Translations under genes and position numbers: made by a program
In this document: positions 50,601 to 63,830 of the stretch, piece after piece
Numbering within the stretch: the first letter of the stretch is position 1
How the letters are laid out: each line of letters opens with the position of its first letter
The notes under the pieces: model-generated
What the model was told of the DNA's origin: nothing
The model's database searches: none
What the model saw: only the letters and a program-made list of their open reading frames with translations
From: Arctopsyche grandis
Lineage: Eukaryota > Arthropoda > Insecta > Trichoptera > Hydropsychidae
NCBI RefSeq assembly: GCF_051622035.1
Contig: NC_135364.1
Span: 13,633,501 to 13,697,500 of the forward strand
Direction of reading: 5' to 3'
Length of the DNA: 64,000 nucleotides

Positions 50601-53600
50601 GATCGACATTTGGATTGGATGAGTTCGGTTTTAATGTGCTGAGTGAAGGGTTTTGATGTCAATCAAATCGGAATAAAATGTTGATGAAATTTCAGTCTTG
50701 GAGAACGGGGTGGAGGGAGGGGGGGGGGGTTGGTTGGTTTAAAATTGCAGGAGTTAGAAACTTAAAACTGGCATTTTGTCCGTCTGGTGCATTTTAAATA
50801 TAGCTGGAGAGACGGAATAAACGCGGCAACTCATTCGGAACTTTCCCATTATGTTTCTTTGGGCTATGAATAATTTGGGAGCATCTGAATGAATCCTACG
50901 CAATGCAACTGCGAGACGCTGAAGGGTTTCTTTGAAAGAGTTACAACTTCCTGAAGCTATTTTCGGATTATGAATATCTTTTACTTTTCAACAACATTCC
51001 AGGATTTTATATTTATATGAATTTGGAAAAGTTTCAAGAAATATAAGTACTTATATAGTAATATAAAAAGTAGTTACAATACATAGATATTTCACTGTCA
51101 TTAATAATAGTATATATTTAATCAAAAATTATATACATATGTATAATTCCTCTTTCCATTTTGAAGTTATGTAAAAGACTGCTATAGTATCATTATTAGA
51201 AATCAAGATATATCTTTAGTTATTTATACAGGGATACACATTTATGTATTTCATTTTACACGTCTATGATCAAACATTGTGCATATGTAAGTATTACAAA
51301 CATCGATATACAATCATAGAGACATCTACGGAAAAAAATTGCAGCATTTTTATAAATCAGCAAATTCGGGATGCTGTAAACTCGAGTTTTGCGAGAAATA
51401 GGGAACCGTTTTAATGAAATCAGATAAATCGGAAAAAAATGACAGGAAACGATCGATTTTGGACCAGTAGCCGAAAGCCAGGGATTGAACCCGTGACCAC
51501 ACAATTGAAAGCATTACACGTTAACCACTGGTTTATGCTGCTGGTTAATAGTAAGAACACACTGAATAGAACAGCACGGTACGCCTAGGTAGACTCCAGG
51601 TGTGATATCATTTTTAATTTGTACGATCTTATTAATTTTTTTCTATATTTTTTCAAATATGGGAATCACCGTTGTCGATCACAGTCAAACCTATAGAAGG
51701 ATAAAATATCACCAAAAAAGTACAGGGCGTGAGTATTGCCAAGGATCACGATGGCGTAGATTAGGCGTGCTAGCGTTTTTTGCATGTGAAAAACTAAAAA
51801 AAAAGTACATTTCGCGTATCACTTTGTGTCCGCACTGTTATGAACAAAAATAAGTAGGAAAAAAATTAAAATATGTAAAAATTCTGATCTATAAATAATT
51901 AAAAGTACTACTACAGTCCAGGCCAAAAAAAAGTGGGACGAATTTTACGCCAGTAAGGAGGGGAGCGGTTTTTTCACGAATAACTCCACCCCATCCCCTC
52001 TGATTTATCACATTAATAAGCTGGAAAAAACACTTATGCAAATTCCGTTCGTGATTTTTTCTCACCATTTTTTTAACACCCCTCACTTATAAGTTTCGCG
52101 AATAATCGGAGCTGGTAATAGCGCGTGAAGACGGAAAAGGCCAGATTATTTTTACGCGAATTAATTCGTACACGAGTAAGGAGTTTAAGTTATTATATCC
52201 AACACGCGAATCCGAAAGTGTATAATGGCGGAAAATCACCACTAAGAAAAACCACACGAAAATCGGAAAATTTCGCTAGCTATGCACTAACAATGCACGG
52301 CGAAAACGAATGCAAATTTCAATATATTTGAATGTATCACATGTTCCAGTCCAAGTGTTCATTCTGGTTCGATTATGAACATAATAGTGTGTTTATACAC
52401 GAACTATTGGTTTTAGTTTAAGTGTTACTAGCCAAAAGCAATCTTCAAATAGACTCACCAGGTGTCACATAAAACTTTAAGCTATCAAAACTTTTGAGAT
52501 GTCAAAGCGCCAAGTATTTAAAAGGGAAATCTTATGGAAACTGCATTAAAACGTTGCTATAATTCCTGTTTTGTTAAAAAATATTGTTAAACCGCATACA
52601 TACATACATATGTGTGTTTATATGTTCATCGATTGAGAACTCAAAATTATTCCTAATAGTGTTTGCATGAACAGACTAGCTCGTTTCTCAATTTGTTTTT
52701 TTTGTTTACACTATAACTGGGTAGGTTGGTTTGTGTATGTGTTACAGCGATATCATATTTCAAGTGAAAATATATATTTTCACCAATTCAAGCAGAGAAA
52801 ATGTAGCAAACAATGAATTTACAACGTTTAATTCTATAAATTTAACCCTAACAACCCAATCTTCAATGAATAGGGCCAATCCTTACTTAACCTAACCTAT
52901 ACTAACCCTTAAATAATACCAACCCTAACAATCTAATCTTAAATTAATAAAACCAGACTTGAAAATGTAACTGGTTATGATTTCACTGAAACATCAATGA
53001 AAATATATTTTCACTAGAAATATAATTTCACTGAAACATCAATGAAAATATATTTTCACTTGAAATATAATTTCACTGTGACATATGCACACACTAGTAT
53101 GCCCATGTACACTGGGACTGTAACATACATATAGTATAGATTCGCGAAACTTTGCACGTGAGCCAGTCAGTGTGTGAAAGTTAATTAAACGAGAATCCCG
53201 AACAAGTTGAAAGGTTACATTGAAATTAAATTGCTGTCGGACGAGTTTCAGTCGTAAAATGCATATGAGTCGCACTTTCTAATATGTTATGTATTGAATG
53301 AAATGCAAAGGAGGTATGTAAAAATCAGTAAGTTTGTATTATTAGAAGAAGTGATGTTATATAATATTGTGGTTTTGCTAAACCGTGAAGACTTTCACGA
53401 GAAGTGTATACGAATATCTATATGTAAAAGTAAGATGGTAGCGGGAATATGGCAAAACGGTTCTGATGTAGTGTAGCCGATACGAAAGCTGCAATATTCA
53501 TGAAACGATGAACGCTAATGTCGCCGGCGAACGGTCTCGAGGAAGCTTTGCGAAGAAAGCCTCTAGAGCTGGAGCTACGTGCCAGATATTGTGCGGAGAT

Positions 53601-56600
53601 GACAGCCTTCAAGAATAATTTAAGTGTTGATTTATCTGACGCGGGAGTGGCGACAGAAATAAGAAACCGCTTTGCGAAAACGTCTACGCCTACTTTATCC
53701 ACTGAAAAATGCTACATTTTCAGCACATAAAGAGCGCTCGTTAACCCCTTTCTTGAGCGTCACTAAAATATACATACATATATACCACATATGTATATGA
53801 AAATGAACACGCACTCCTATCATACAATATACTACATATGTATATGACATTAATTTATGATTTCTAGTGTTGGAAAACAATCTAATAGTATTTATGGAGA
53901 TTTTATTTTTTATTTTATTACAATCGAACATGGACACTCGCTTTCACAAATCGCTCCAAAGCGACGTGTACTAATCTAGATACAATACAATAACGGAGAA
54001 ATTATTGCAGCATTTTTTTTATAGAAATTGGCGAATCAAAGCGAAGAGAGGTTGGAAAGGAAATGGTAATTTACAGGAAGCATTTCAATGAAAATCAGAA
54101 AAAAATGACAAACTCTGAAAGGAAACGACCGACCTGGAGTTATAAACCAATCGAAACGTGACAACTCCGCTCGAAAGCATAATATGCTAACCACTAGTTC
54201 ACGCTGCTGGTTATGATATGATATGCATATACATATATAATATGTTAAAGAAGTAAAGAAAGCTGCTTCTCCGACACAAAGAGGAGAGGTATGTGTGGAG
54301 GAAATGGAATATGTAGGTGAGAGTAATTATAAGGGTTGTTGATACATATAGTGGAGAAAGTGAAGAGATTTGAAATGGCAATGGGAGAGTCACGTAGCTA
54401 GAAGAATGGATGAAATAAGTGCTCGCATGGTACCACAGAATAAGCAAACGTGCAAGGAAGGCCACAAGGCAGGTGGGTGTATGAAATTATCTAAATAAAA
54501 ATGTGTGGGATGAGAGTTGGTTAAAACAGAGACGAATGGAAGCGTGTTGGAGAGGCTTTCACCCGGCAGCGGATGGTGGATGGTTAAATGATTAAATGAT
54601 GAAATGCTTATATGTAAAAGTTTTAAATATTAAATATTGAAATATCGATTAAATAAAAATAATCGATATTTGTTATAATAGACACAAACATCGGTCGAAG
54701 TGATGCTTTCGATGCGTTTCTCGCTATATTTTACAGGGAAGGATTCCGGGTAGACAGCAGTACCAAATTTGCATGTACATTCAGGTCTATTTTTATGCGA
54801 TAGATATGTTCCACGGGATACCGCATAAGAATATTGCTTGCGTAGAAAAAGTAGGGTTGAGTTCCGAATTTGCACAAAACAAGGCCGGTTGGGCTTACCT
54901 TCCACCTTCCTCAACACCGACACGGACACATGAAAAAGTCGCATTGCGACAAAATGCGGGAAACACAGGATTCCGCACGTAGCGTATGTAAACATGTTAT
55001 GTTAATAACGTCCGAAATTATCTTTTTTTTTTTGAGAATTTGTTATTAATTCAATTACTTCAAAACAGAATAAAAAAAAGAGACCCGAGTGTACATGTAT
55101 ACTCTGATTGACTTGGCCCGACCGATCCCTATGGTGATTTTACAGCAGAAATTCACCGACGTTATCGAAATGTCCAGCTTTATATGCTTGTGCCTTAAAA
55201 AATACCAAGTAATAAAACTTATAAACTTAGTTGCTATCATAGCGAAAACAATACGTCTAAATAAATATACACGCATTGTAAGATGGCTTTGTCTTAGGTA
55301 TGTATATGTGAGAAATAATATATGTATGTACATATTGTATGTAGATATTAAATTCAGAATTGTACAGCATTAGATTAAATCCTAGATTCAAAAACATTAT
55401 GTATCCACAGGAGTATTATTATTGCTTTGAGACTTAAACGTGACTCTGCTTACAACTAGAAGTAACATAAAATAATACTTACGTGATTTTCCTTTATATC
55501 GTAGAGGCTCAGATTGTACAGTGTGTTTCTGAAATAATAACAAAAAAATTGCATAAATATAATATTTGAATACATATATTGCGGAATGTTGCAAGTTCAA
55601 TCTATCGTCTATTAAGGAACACGGAGTACACTTAATTAGATCAGGTGAGTACATATGTACATTCGACTTATTGGCTTTGAATTAACGAGAGCATTTCGCC
55701 GCAATAAGGCACGATGCAATTGCACGCGCAAGTTGCACAATTCACGTTGCAGTTTAATTTTATTTCGGTGTATAATATGAACTTGGCACAGGGCTGTACG
55801 ACCCGAAGCCGTCTTCAGACTGAACGCATAGTTTTGCAGACTTGGCCGAGACGAGGTAACGTCCGCCAGTAAAGTTTGGAAAGCTCCGTGCGAGTGGGAA
55901 TGTGGAACTTGTTAATTCAACCTGGTCGAGCAGATTCTGGAACTATTCCAGGAGAGGCTTCTAAAGGGTTGTTATACTATATAATCGGTTTTGCATCGCA
56001 TGTGGTGTCAGAGTCTCGACTGCGAATGATGCTTTGTAAAGGTCAAGAATAATGGTTGGTGTCTGGAGAAATTAAAATTTTCGAACTTTCGAGACGTGTG
56101 TTCATTTTCGGAACTTTCAGCATATGCCTTGAATAATTTTAATAATTGAATTCCTAAGTGTATTCGTGTAATGGGGTTAGTTTGTTGAGTTTTGGATATA
56201 GTATGCAAGTACAAGCATATGTATGTAGTTCAATAATGAAATAAGAACGTGTAAATTATCAAAATCATAATATCGTATATAATAATAGGCTAATGTGCTG
56301 CGTGTGAATGTTCGTTTACATGCTCCATCTTTCTTTCTCCCCTTCGAATCGTATATCGTGGAAAGAGACGCGGCATATCACTTAACATGATCAACCGACA
56401 AAAACAAAAGAATAAATAAAAAAAATAACGTCTTAAACGAAGACCGTGTAAAACGTAAAGGAGGTTTGTAAAAATACGATTTTTTTATCAAAAAAATTAA
56501 TTAAATTTGAAATTATTAATTCCGTTGATCCGAATTGCGATATTTTGCCGAGTGCACAATTATGTGCATACAGGCCACTAGTAGTATAATATAATATTAG

Positions 56601-59600
56601 AAGAATAACCCAGCGTTACTCAGTAGAGTGAACATTTAAAAACAAAGCAAAAAAAAAAATAGAAGATTTTCAAAAAAAAGTTTATGGGTTAAATAGTATA
56701 CTTAATTTGGAGTTTCTGGAGGAGGAAAGCAAACGATTTCATGTTAGCAGTGAAAGTATACTTTCACTGACGTTTTAGGGAATTCATATTTCGAATAGTT
56801 ATTATACATTATTATTTCTGATGTTTCTATTAATGTTGTCTTCTTCTACCTGCTACAAAAGTATTTCGATATCTTCTTCTGTGTATAGATGTTCAATGAT
56901 ATAAATTGGCAAAAACCATCCTACCACTGTCATTACTTATTTTTATATACATAATTTCAAAAATTTTAAATCTATAAATTTAAATATGTACACATTTGAT
57001 AAGTGTCACTAAGGGGCAACCCGTAATGGCATCATGGGAAACTTTGGCAGTTGGTCTAAATACAGCTTCATTTGGGGATCGTTTGATTCATATTATTCAC
57101 AAATTGGACATTCCTTAGTCTTTTCTTCTAATTAGTACTATGAACTAGCATCCAAGTTTTTAATGTCTTGATTTGTGTGATATGCTTTCACCGACTGAGT
57201 TGTCGAAAATTTAAAATTTGCACTTCTACTATTGAAAATCAAATTTAATTTCATCAAAATACAGATTCACTGTAACATACATATATAAAATCACTCAAAT
57301 AAGCATGAAACGCTGTATGCTTGGAATAACGTGCAGAGAACGAGAAACGGAATATTTGAGAAGTATGACAAGTTCAGTTGATATATGTATGTACATACAA
57401 ATGTATGTATATATGTACATAGTGGACAGAATGAAGAGATTGAAATAGCATTGGGTGGGTCACGTGGCTAGAAGAATGGATGAAAGATGGACACAATAAG
57501 TGCTGGAATGGTACCCGAGAGAATTCAAAAGAGTAAAAAGAAGACCGCAAATAAGATGGGTGGATGAAATTAGAACAATATTTGAGGATGAGAGTTGCGC
57601 AAAACAGAGACGAATGGAAGCGTGTTGGATCTGCTTCATCCAGCAGTAGATTAAAATGATGGTGATATATAATAGAAGAACAAAAATGATAAATATGCAT
57701 TAAACAACGTTATATTCAAACACACGCAACTACATAGTATTAGCATATCTTATATGTCACATTACAAATGTACATTAAGTTAGGACAATCCAGGCAACTG
57801 TTTAATTCAAACGGGGAAAATTCTGCAACAGTAAACGCCAATCCCCATGTACCGCCACATGGAATTATGTCGGATGCATTTACGTCAGAATCGCATTATT
57901 TTATGAGGTGTCTGGCGGATGGGAGGGGGTAGGAAGAGTTGCAGACATACATAAGTAGGTGGAAATCGTCCCTCAGGGGATTGGATGTAATACGTAAGGG
58001 GTGATATTTGTATGCGGTACGTGCAAGATTCGAAACTGGCATCCCCAGGGGATAAACGCGAATGCAAATGCGCTACGACGAAGGTCCAAATTATACCAGA
58101 GAAGGCGCCTCTTCGTCGGTAACAAAGGCGCCTTTTTTCGGTGTCGCAATCAGAGCGTGAAACCCTCGACAGATTAGTCGCATTTGCAATCTGCGTGTTA
58201 TTACAGTATGCAAATGTCACAAATGTATACAATATGGTGGTAACATGTACGTATGTATATGGGCTGTACTGTACAATTAATTTTCCCGTTCTAAAGCGAA
58301 ACAATTGTTCGTGTGAGATTATTTTTATACGTCGGAAATTCGATCGAATCAATTTGTACACACGGAAGCGAACGGAAATGTACAAACAGGGAACAAGATG
58401 AAATAGGAAAAGTTTTTCTCGTACTCCCATGAGCAAATACAATAACTCTCTTATACGGGAAAAAATATCATAAGCGAAAAAGTCTACTGTTGTCAAATAG
58501 TAAATCTATACTATTGTATGTTTGGTCTTATATTATCTGTTGGTGTTTGGATGTGCCTATGTCTATTTGTATACATATATATACATACATATATGTATGT
58601 ATGTGACAATGATTTTAAAATCATTTTTGGTATTACATCCTTACATACATTATGTATTTGTATCATGACAGGAATTAACCCCAAGGCGACACATATGGTT
58701 AGATTATTTTTGTACACAAGTACTGTAACGTGGGAACATGAGAGAGAGTAAGTGCCCGAACAAAGGATACGCTGGAGTTCTCAAAGACCCGAGTGCGTGC
58801 GTCTCGCCAGGGAAGACTACGTGCCTACACAATGGACACATTAATGGATCGGGGAGGCTATGCTGTGCAACTTGTTTTTTATAAGGAGGTACACACGGTA
58901 GATCAGATTATTCTGGAGTGAGCGATGTGGACATCTTGAATGGTTAAATAAATGCTGTGAAGCGACTTTAGCCTTTCATTTGGATCCTGAACTCACCCCT
59001 ACGCAACAGTTCTAATATTTTTTCAAACATAACAGTACATTGTATACAAATAGAGACATCTATCAATAAAACTTTAATACATAGCAAATTTGCAAGAAAT
59101 ACATTTATGTACATAGGTAGCACTTAAAAGATTCAATAAATTTGAGATGCTAATAACTCGAATCGAGGGATGTTTACCACATAAATTACCCTGAAAGGAA
59201 AAACCTGAATTATTCCAGCATCTACAAACTTAAAATTCAACACAAATTCAAAAATGGATATATGTACAATATCTGTGCACCAAACCATCGATATATACAT
59301 ACATATATAGTCTGTAATATAATTTAGGACCAACAAATTCGGTATACTATATTATGTTACCGTAACTCAGACGGAAGTGGATGGATTCTTATCAACGGTG
59401 TTTTTTTTCAGTTTCCATCCACTCGAGTAATGCCGGGCAATGCAAGTAACTCGATTGTTACTGTCTCATATTCAACTGAGTGCATATATGTACATACATA
59501 GTGATGCGATACATCAAGAAACACACTGCACTCTGCACTCAGATACATACATACATATATAGAAAATAAACTAGTAGGCATGAAGTATGAACTTCGAAGG

Positions 59601-59798
59601 AAATGTTTTAAAAATATAATATAAATTCTGATATTATATAAAGTGTGATAATTACCTGCCGCCAATGAGTATCGAGCTTTCATCGTGATTCAGCAATTTG
59701 AAGAAATTCTTGTACGATGCGTTTGAATGGCCGCCGAACTGTGTGGAGATCAACTCTTCTGCAAAAATATAAATACACAATATTAGCAACTGACGCAT
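44663..59798 (-). CDS. Sema1a: Semaphorin-1A, transmembrane axon-guidance protein
   Basis: Twelve coding exons on the minus strand: 59656-59798, 55483-55528, 48338-48611, 48069-48262, 47853-47994, 47567-47775, 47339-47484, 46496-46578, 46186-46423, 45770-46107, 44961-45150 and 44663-44888. All are in phase, about 742 residues (grasshopper Sema I about 730). Role: cell-surface ligand/receptor for plexin A in axon guidance. Visible: signal peptide [13 protein letters not shown]; Sema domain with [99 protein letters not shown] and [19 protein letters not shown] domain [15 protein letters not shown]; one membrane helix ([19 protein letters not shown]); cytoplasmic tail ending [10 protein letters not shown]. 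Introns of 6.9 and 4.1 kb hold transposon remains. The first exon is the least certain: an acceptor-like TTTTTGCAG lies inside it (exon would then begin at 59,758), so a further 5' exon is possible. Confidence 0.95.
46629..46975 (-). mobile_element. RTE-like LINE 3' end, copy 2
   Basis: Reverse copy of the sequence at 39,672: complementary words for GGAATACGTAGGTGAGAAG, AGTGGATAGAGTGAAGA, AAAATGGTACTCAAGAGAAT and the terminal GGCTTCATCCAGCAATGGAT. In a semaphorin intron (46,579-47,338). 5'-truncated and diverged. Confidence 0.78.
49060..49122 (+). mobile_element. LTR fragment (family B) fossil
   Basis: CCTTTCATTTGGATCCTGAA and CCCCTACGCAACA match the end of the segment at 58,724-59,008. Only the terminal part is present. 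Confidence 0.5.
51340..51545 (-). mobile_element. SINE, diverged partial copy
   Basis: Box B-like GGGATTGAACCC and a head ending in GGTTTATGCTGCTGG lie at the right. Body words GACAGGAAACGATCGATTTT and GGGAACCGTTTTAATGAAAT match other SINE copies; the tail is missing. Confidence 0.7.
52741..53085. mobile_element. Foldback element with 45-base tandem repeats
   Basis: Outer ends GTTACAGCGATATCATATTT and inverse GTCACAGTGAAATTATATTT both continue as CAAGTGAAAATATAT. From 52,981 a 45-base unit (core ACTGAAACATCAATGAAAAT) is repeated just over twice. The middle has several CCTAAC/CCCTAACA words. Confidence 0.65.
54005..54213 (-). mobile_element. SINE, diverged partial copy
   Basis: GCAGCATTTTTTTTATAGAAATT at the left; GGAAACGACCGACCTGGAGT in the body; head ending ACTAGTTCACGCTGCTGG at the right. 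Same family as at 51,340. Confidence 0.68.
54265..54600 (+). mobile_element. RTE-like LINE 3' end, copy 3
   Basis: Words GAGGAAATGGAATATGTAGG, GAGTCACGTAGCTAGAAGAA and GAATGGAAGCGTGTTGGAGA, and an ATGATTAAATGATGAAATG tail, match the other three copies. 5'-truncated, in a semaphorin intron. Confidence 0.78.
57290..57660 (+). mobile_element. RTE-like LINE 3' end, copy 4
   Basis: CACGTGGCTAGAAGAATGGA, GGAATGGTACCCGAGAGAAT, AAAGAAGACCGCAAATAAGA and GACGAATGGAAGCGTGTTGG match the copy at 39.7 kb; ends near ATGATGGTGATA. 5'-truncated. Confidence 0.8.
58724..59008 (+). mobile_element. Solo LTR-like fossil (family B)
   Basis: Begins TGTAACGTGGGAACATGAG and ends CCCCTACGCAACA, with a TAAATAAATG polyadenylation-like region inside. 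285 bases. Shares its terminal 45 bases with 49,060-49,122. Flanks GTAC and GTTC give a weak 4-base match. Retrotransposon class not determined. Confidence 0.45.
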
Positions 59799-60623
59799 TT
59801 TGACATTGAACGTCGAATTTCCGGCATCGATTGAGCGGGAAATTGAGAACGCCATACTTATACTATGGAAATCGGTCATTGTTGTGTCGAAAGTGAGTTT
59901 AATCCCTTAGGTGGAGAAGCAAGGGCACGACGCGAGGCGCATTCGCGAAGAAAAGCTCGACCTATGATAAATATTCAAGCTTTTGTATCATATACCTGAA
60001 GAGCAGAATTAAAAGAGCGCTCGCTTGGATTTAATACCTTAGCGATTTATTTAAAAAGAAAATGTATTCATTATTGAATATTTTTGAGAGAGGCTGATAT
60101 TTGATAAATCTGCCTATCCAGCAGTGCATTTCAACAGCACCGCTCGTTTTCAGCACGTTCAAGCATGTTTTGGACGAGTTTAAAGCAAAATATAATATAC
60201 ATTACGTATCGATGAGTTAATATCGTCACAATAAGACGTTTTAAAAATTATTCATATACACTTTCGTAAGTACGGGTGCACATACCACTATGACGTCACG
60301 TCATGCTTTGTTTGATACGTTTCAGTGACATAGTTATTAATAGATTGTGTCGTTTGCTGTTGTTTCAGTACGTCACATACATATTCCGGAAGATATGAAT
60401 GTGTTCATAAGGAATGCACTAAAGAATATTTTTTGTACTGCTGTTCACGTGGTTTGCGTTTGCGTAAATTGCACATGTCCACACATAGGACATAGGCACC
60501 TTTGTTTTTAAACCCCTCATATGTACATACATATTATGGTAACATTAGTATTCCAGAGATATTTGAAAACGAACCAAATGGGAAAAATTCGCAGATGGAG
60601 TCGTGTCTTTTTAATGATTCTAC
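59799..60623. other. Upstream region of the semaphorin coding start
   Basis: Probably 5' UTR/promoter or a further intron of the semaphorin gene. No repeat recognised; TGACGTCACGTCA near 60,290 is a CRE-like palindrome seen only as a word match. Confidence 0.3.
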
Positions 60624-61135
60624 CAGGGCGGTGGAGTCGGATCAAAATTTACCAAGTGTATTTTATCATTCGACTCCGACTTCGGCTACAACTTGAACGA
60701 TTTTAGTAAGATCCACTTATCTTGCCAACATATAAAATTGTAAGTAATAAAAATAATAGTGATTTTCAAAACATAAAAAATAAAGGAAATGAAAAAAAAT
60801 CATTAAAATTGACATGCAAACCTTATTTATTAAATTATTGATAATGAAACAGGTATAAATAAAAAGCAAGTACATTCATAGCGTATATGTATGAATTTCA
60901 TACACAAATAATAATCGGTTTTCGCCACAAAACATTATAATACGTGCAATTCTACGATTTTATTTATGATGTAAAATCATGATCTATATAAATAAATTAT
61001 TAAATTTAAAATGTATTAGTGGATTTACTTCAATACAAATGGACAGTCTAGGTGATACATGCCGTAATACTATTAATTAAAAGGAGTCGGAGTCGGTTGA
61101 TTTTTTACGACTCCGAATCCGACTCCACGGCCCTG
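60624..61135. mobile_element. hAT MITE with GTGGAGTCGGA ends
   Basis: Ends CAGGGCGGTGGAGTCGGAT and inverse CAGGGCCGTGGAGTCGGAT, followed by further GACTCCGACT words. Flanks GATTCTAC and GATTCTAG, an 8-base duplication with one difference. 512 bases, AT-rich middle, no transposase. Confidence 0.85.
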
Positions 61136-63530
61136 GATTCTAGTCTTGCTTGGGTAAATTATTGGATTGGTTCATTTATCGTAAAAATTTATGTCATTTG
61201 AATTAATCAAACTATAATATGTAAAATAACTAGATAAATTGAAGTCAAATTTCTGACACGTTCATATAAAAAATACAATAAAAGCTCAAATTCATATAAA
61301 AAATACAATAAATGCGTATGAAATGTACAACATACGTGGGTATATTGAATAATTAAATTATAATCGTAATGTACACATGAGGAATTGAAAAATTAGCGAC
61401 AAATAATCGAATTATACGATGTGTAGGTCATGCCGCGCAATAATTGCGGCAGTTACGAGAGCGTTAATCGTATCGTTAAACATTTCGCCGCGTCGCGAGC
61501 GGACATTACTGAAAATTTACGACGTCTCCGGAAAATAAATAATGCCCCAAGAGTACACACACACAAACAAACATGGAGGAAAACCGGAAAAGCGCGCGAA
61601 GCCGCTCAAGCGGGAAAATTTAAAATCGAGTTCGGCAATAAGTCGCCGGTATAGTGTTGTAATGGTAGTTGTAGAGTGTGCATTTTAATTTGTTTCGAGC
61701 AGTTTTCCAACGGGGAAAAGTTTTTACGAGCGCGCGCTCCGCCCGGAAGTGGGGTTTTCCTATGCAAATTCCCGGTTTGAAACTCGAATGCGAACAATTC
61801 ACATTTGCGCTGCTTATTATCGACAATAACGACTGAAATTACCGCCGCGTAAATATTACACGAACGGGATTAACTTTTCATTTTCACTAATATATAACGA
61901 TACACTGTATTATAATATATAAATACAGCTCAAATTTCTCTCTTCTGTTTCATTAAATAATGAGTAATAGACACGATATACAATACACATTGCATAACTC
62001 ATAAAATCATTGACAGATCAAACCACAGCACTTGTGGTCAAGTTAATGCCATGAATGAGATATTTTTAAATGAAAATTTAGCAAATGGTATAGAATTCGA
62101 TTGCGTTAAGCGTCACGACGTCAGACACGAGCTCTTCTTCCGATCTACTAGATAAATCAATCGTCTCGCTAGCTAATCTACATGAAAAGGATATCTGTTT
62201 TTTGTATAGATAGATTCCTATCGGTCACGAACGAAATGTGCCACGGTGAAAAGTGGATTGGATTGGTTTTATAAAAGCGAGAGAAACTGGACTGAACGCC
62301 GACGACCATTTTTCTATCTGGTCTGGACACTCTAGTTTGCCCAAGAGACGTATTGAAGTGCGCAGATATTTGAACTGCGCCATTATTCTCACACGGCATA
62401 GGATTAGTGAGGTCGAAGTTCACGATTTAAATTCAGGCGGTATTTTTCGATCATTCGCAAAAAGCATTCTTAGAACAACATTAATTAAGTCCATGTGTGG
62501 GAGATCAAAACTCAGACCACTCGATTCAAGTGCAACGCTCCTTAACTGTGTTTTAAAGTACACTCAATCAAAACGATTAGTTGAGTAGCATTAACCCCAG
62601 CTGATTAAACGCCGTGTCAAACAGAGTATTATTCAAGTTAATACAAAGGTCGCAACAAAAGGGCGAGAAGCTCAATGGCAGTAAAGGTTAATAAGAAGGA
62701 TTAACGAATATGCGTGAGTAGAGGCAATTATGCAGAAAGGTATTTTATCGCGTACAGGTGTGCGACTTTACAACTTATTGCAATGCCCGTTTAATCCGGC
62801 CTACTAATTTATTTAGTCCTAACGGTCTGCTTTTCGAATCCATTAATAAACCGTTATTTATACATATGTATATAAATATGAATGGGTTTTATATGAGTAT
62901 GGCAAGGGTGTGTCGCAGTGGTGCAATAACTATTCAGGTTGGATATCCACACAGCCGCGAAATGGCACGTAATTGCAAAGGTTCTCTAACGGCGACAGCT
63001 GGTCATGTGGCGAAAATCTGATATTGTTGTCGGCGGACAAACAAACCCAGTTATGGTAGATAGTTTGGCTAAAATGCTTTCGCGCATACGAGTTGCCAAA
63101 GCACGTACTGTGTTATCCGGATTTTAATCCTATTCAGATGCCTTTTATTGGATTTAAAGACACTGTGTGTTGAGTGTTTATTCGATTTGTTTGAAGATTA
63201 CCAGCATTGCTTGTAGCTTAGGGAAAGGTTTAGATATTATGCAAAATCGGAGTTGAAAATATTTCTACTGGTGTATAAACTTTTAATAAAGTGTTCCAAA
63301 GCTCTCTGTTAACTATTATATGTATACAGTTGGAGAATTTTTGATACATTGGCTTTAAAATGCTTGAAAACATTGATATAAAATGAATGTGAATTGATAA
63401 TATTTTAAGAAGTACATTAAAATTTTGATATAAACGATTAATGCAGGTGAGGGTTGTCCGTTTAAGTCTTTGAAAGTACGTTATATAATCGGCCGGCACG
63501 CGTTAAAACTGCTGCAGCTGTGTGATCGCT
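61136..63530. other. Intergenic or 5' semaphorin region
   Basis: 2.4 kb. The part at 61,430-62,590 is closer to balanced base composition and carries open frames up to 111 codons (62,253-62,588, plus), none recognised. It could hold non-coding 5' exons of the semaphorin gene, but I see no proof. Confidence 0.3.
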
Positions 63531-63830
63531 GATCACTAGGTATTGGATGGTAATTAGGACAAATCATTCATGTCTATTATTAACTTCGTAAAAATATTTT
63601 TTATGCTCTCTTGCACTCAGCACTGTTGGAACGTCTGTTGTGAGTTTTATCTGTCATATTTTTTGTGGCCATAGTCTTAATCATTGCAATAAGTCATTAG
63701 AGCAATGGAAAATAGCAATACGCGTTCCAACAGTATTGAATGTAAAAGAGCAATAAAACAGTTTGTCTACGAAGTTAAAAATAGCCATAAAAAGAAAATT
63801 AAAATAATGACCATCCGATGTCTAGTGATC
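63531..63830. mobile_element. Foldback MITE
   Basis: Outer ends GATCACTAGGTATTGGATGG and inverse GATCACTAGACATCGGATGG. Inner inverted words AACTTCGTA(A/G)A, GCTCTCTTGCA / TGTAAAAGAGC and GTTGGAACG / CGTTCCAAC. 300 bases, non-coding. Confidence 0.78.

Larger units (their letters stand above)
48612..55482. other. Large semaphorin intron, mixed content
   Basis: 6.9 kb. Contains an LTR end fragment (49,060-49,122), SINEs at 51,340 and 54,005, a foldback with 45-base tandem repeats (52,741-53,085) and a LINE end at 54,265. The 50,189-50,660 and 53,418-53,702 stretches are less AT-rich, with overlapping short ORFs on both strands that match nothing I know. No further semaphorin exon is needed by phase. 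Confidence 0.5.
55529..59655. other. First large semaphorin intron
   Basis: 4.1 kb. Holds a LINE end (57,290), an LTR fossil (58,724) and a 203-codon open frame at 57,885-58,496 (minus) which I do not regard as a gene. A short hairpin GTGAAAGTATACTTTCAC is at about 56,750. Confidence 0.5.

Noticed and set aside
50189-50660. Possible extra exon in the large semaphorin intron
   Set aside because: Composition is more coding-like, but exons on both sides join in phase without it and the semaphorin family has no sequence for it.
52855-52925. Interstitial telomere repeat (CCTAA)n
   Set aside because: A few CCTAAC words occur but not in a regular array; they belong to the AT-rich middle of a foldback element.
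57885-58496. 203-codon open frame on the minus strand
   Set aside because: Inside a semaphorin intron, odd composition, no domain or homology recognised, and open frames occur on the other strand too. Probably chance, though expression data could change this.
62253-62588. 111-codon open frame on the plus strand
   Set aside because: No recognised motif, no supporting splice or neighbour context; left as unassigned.
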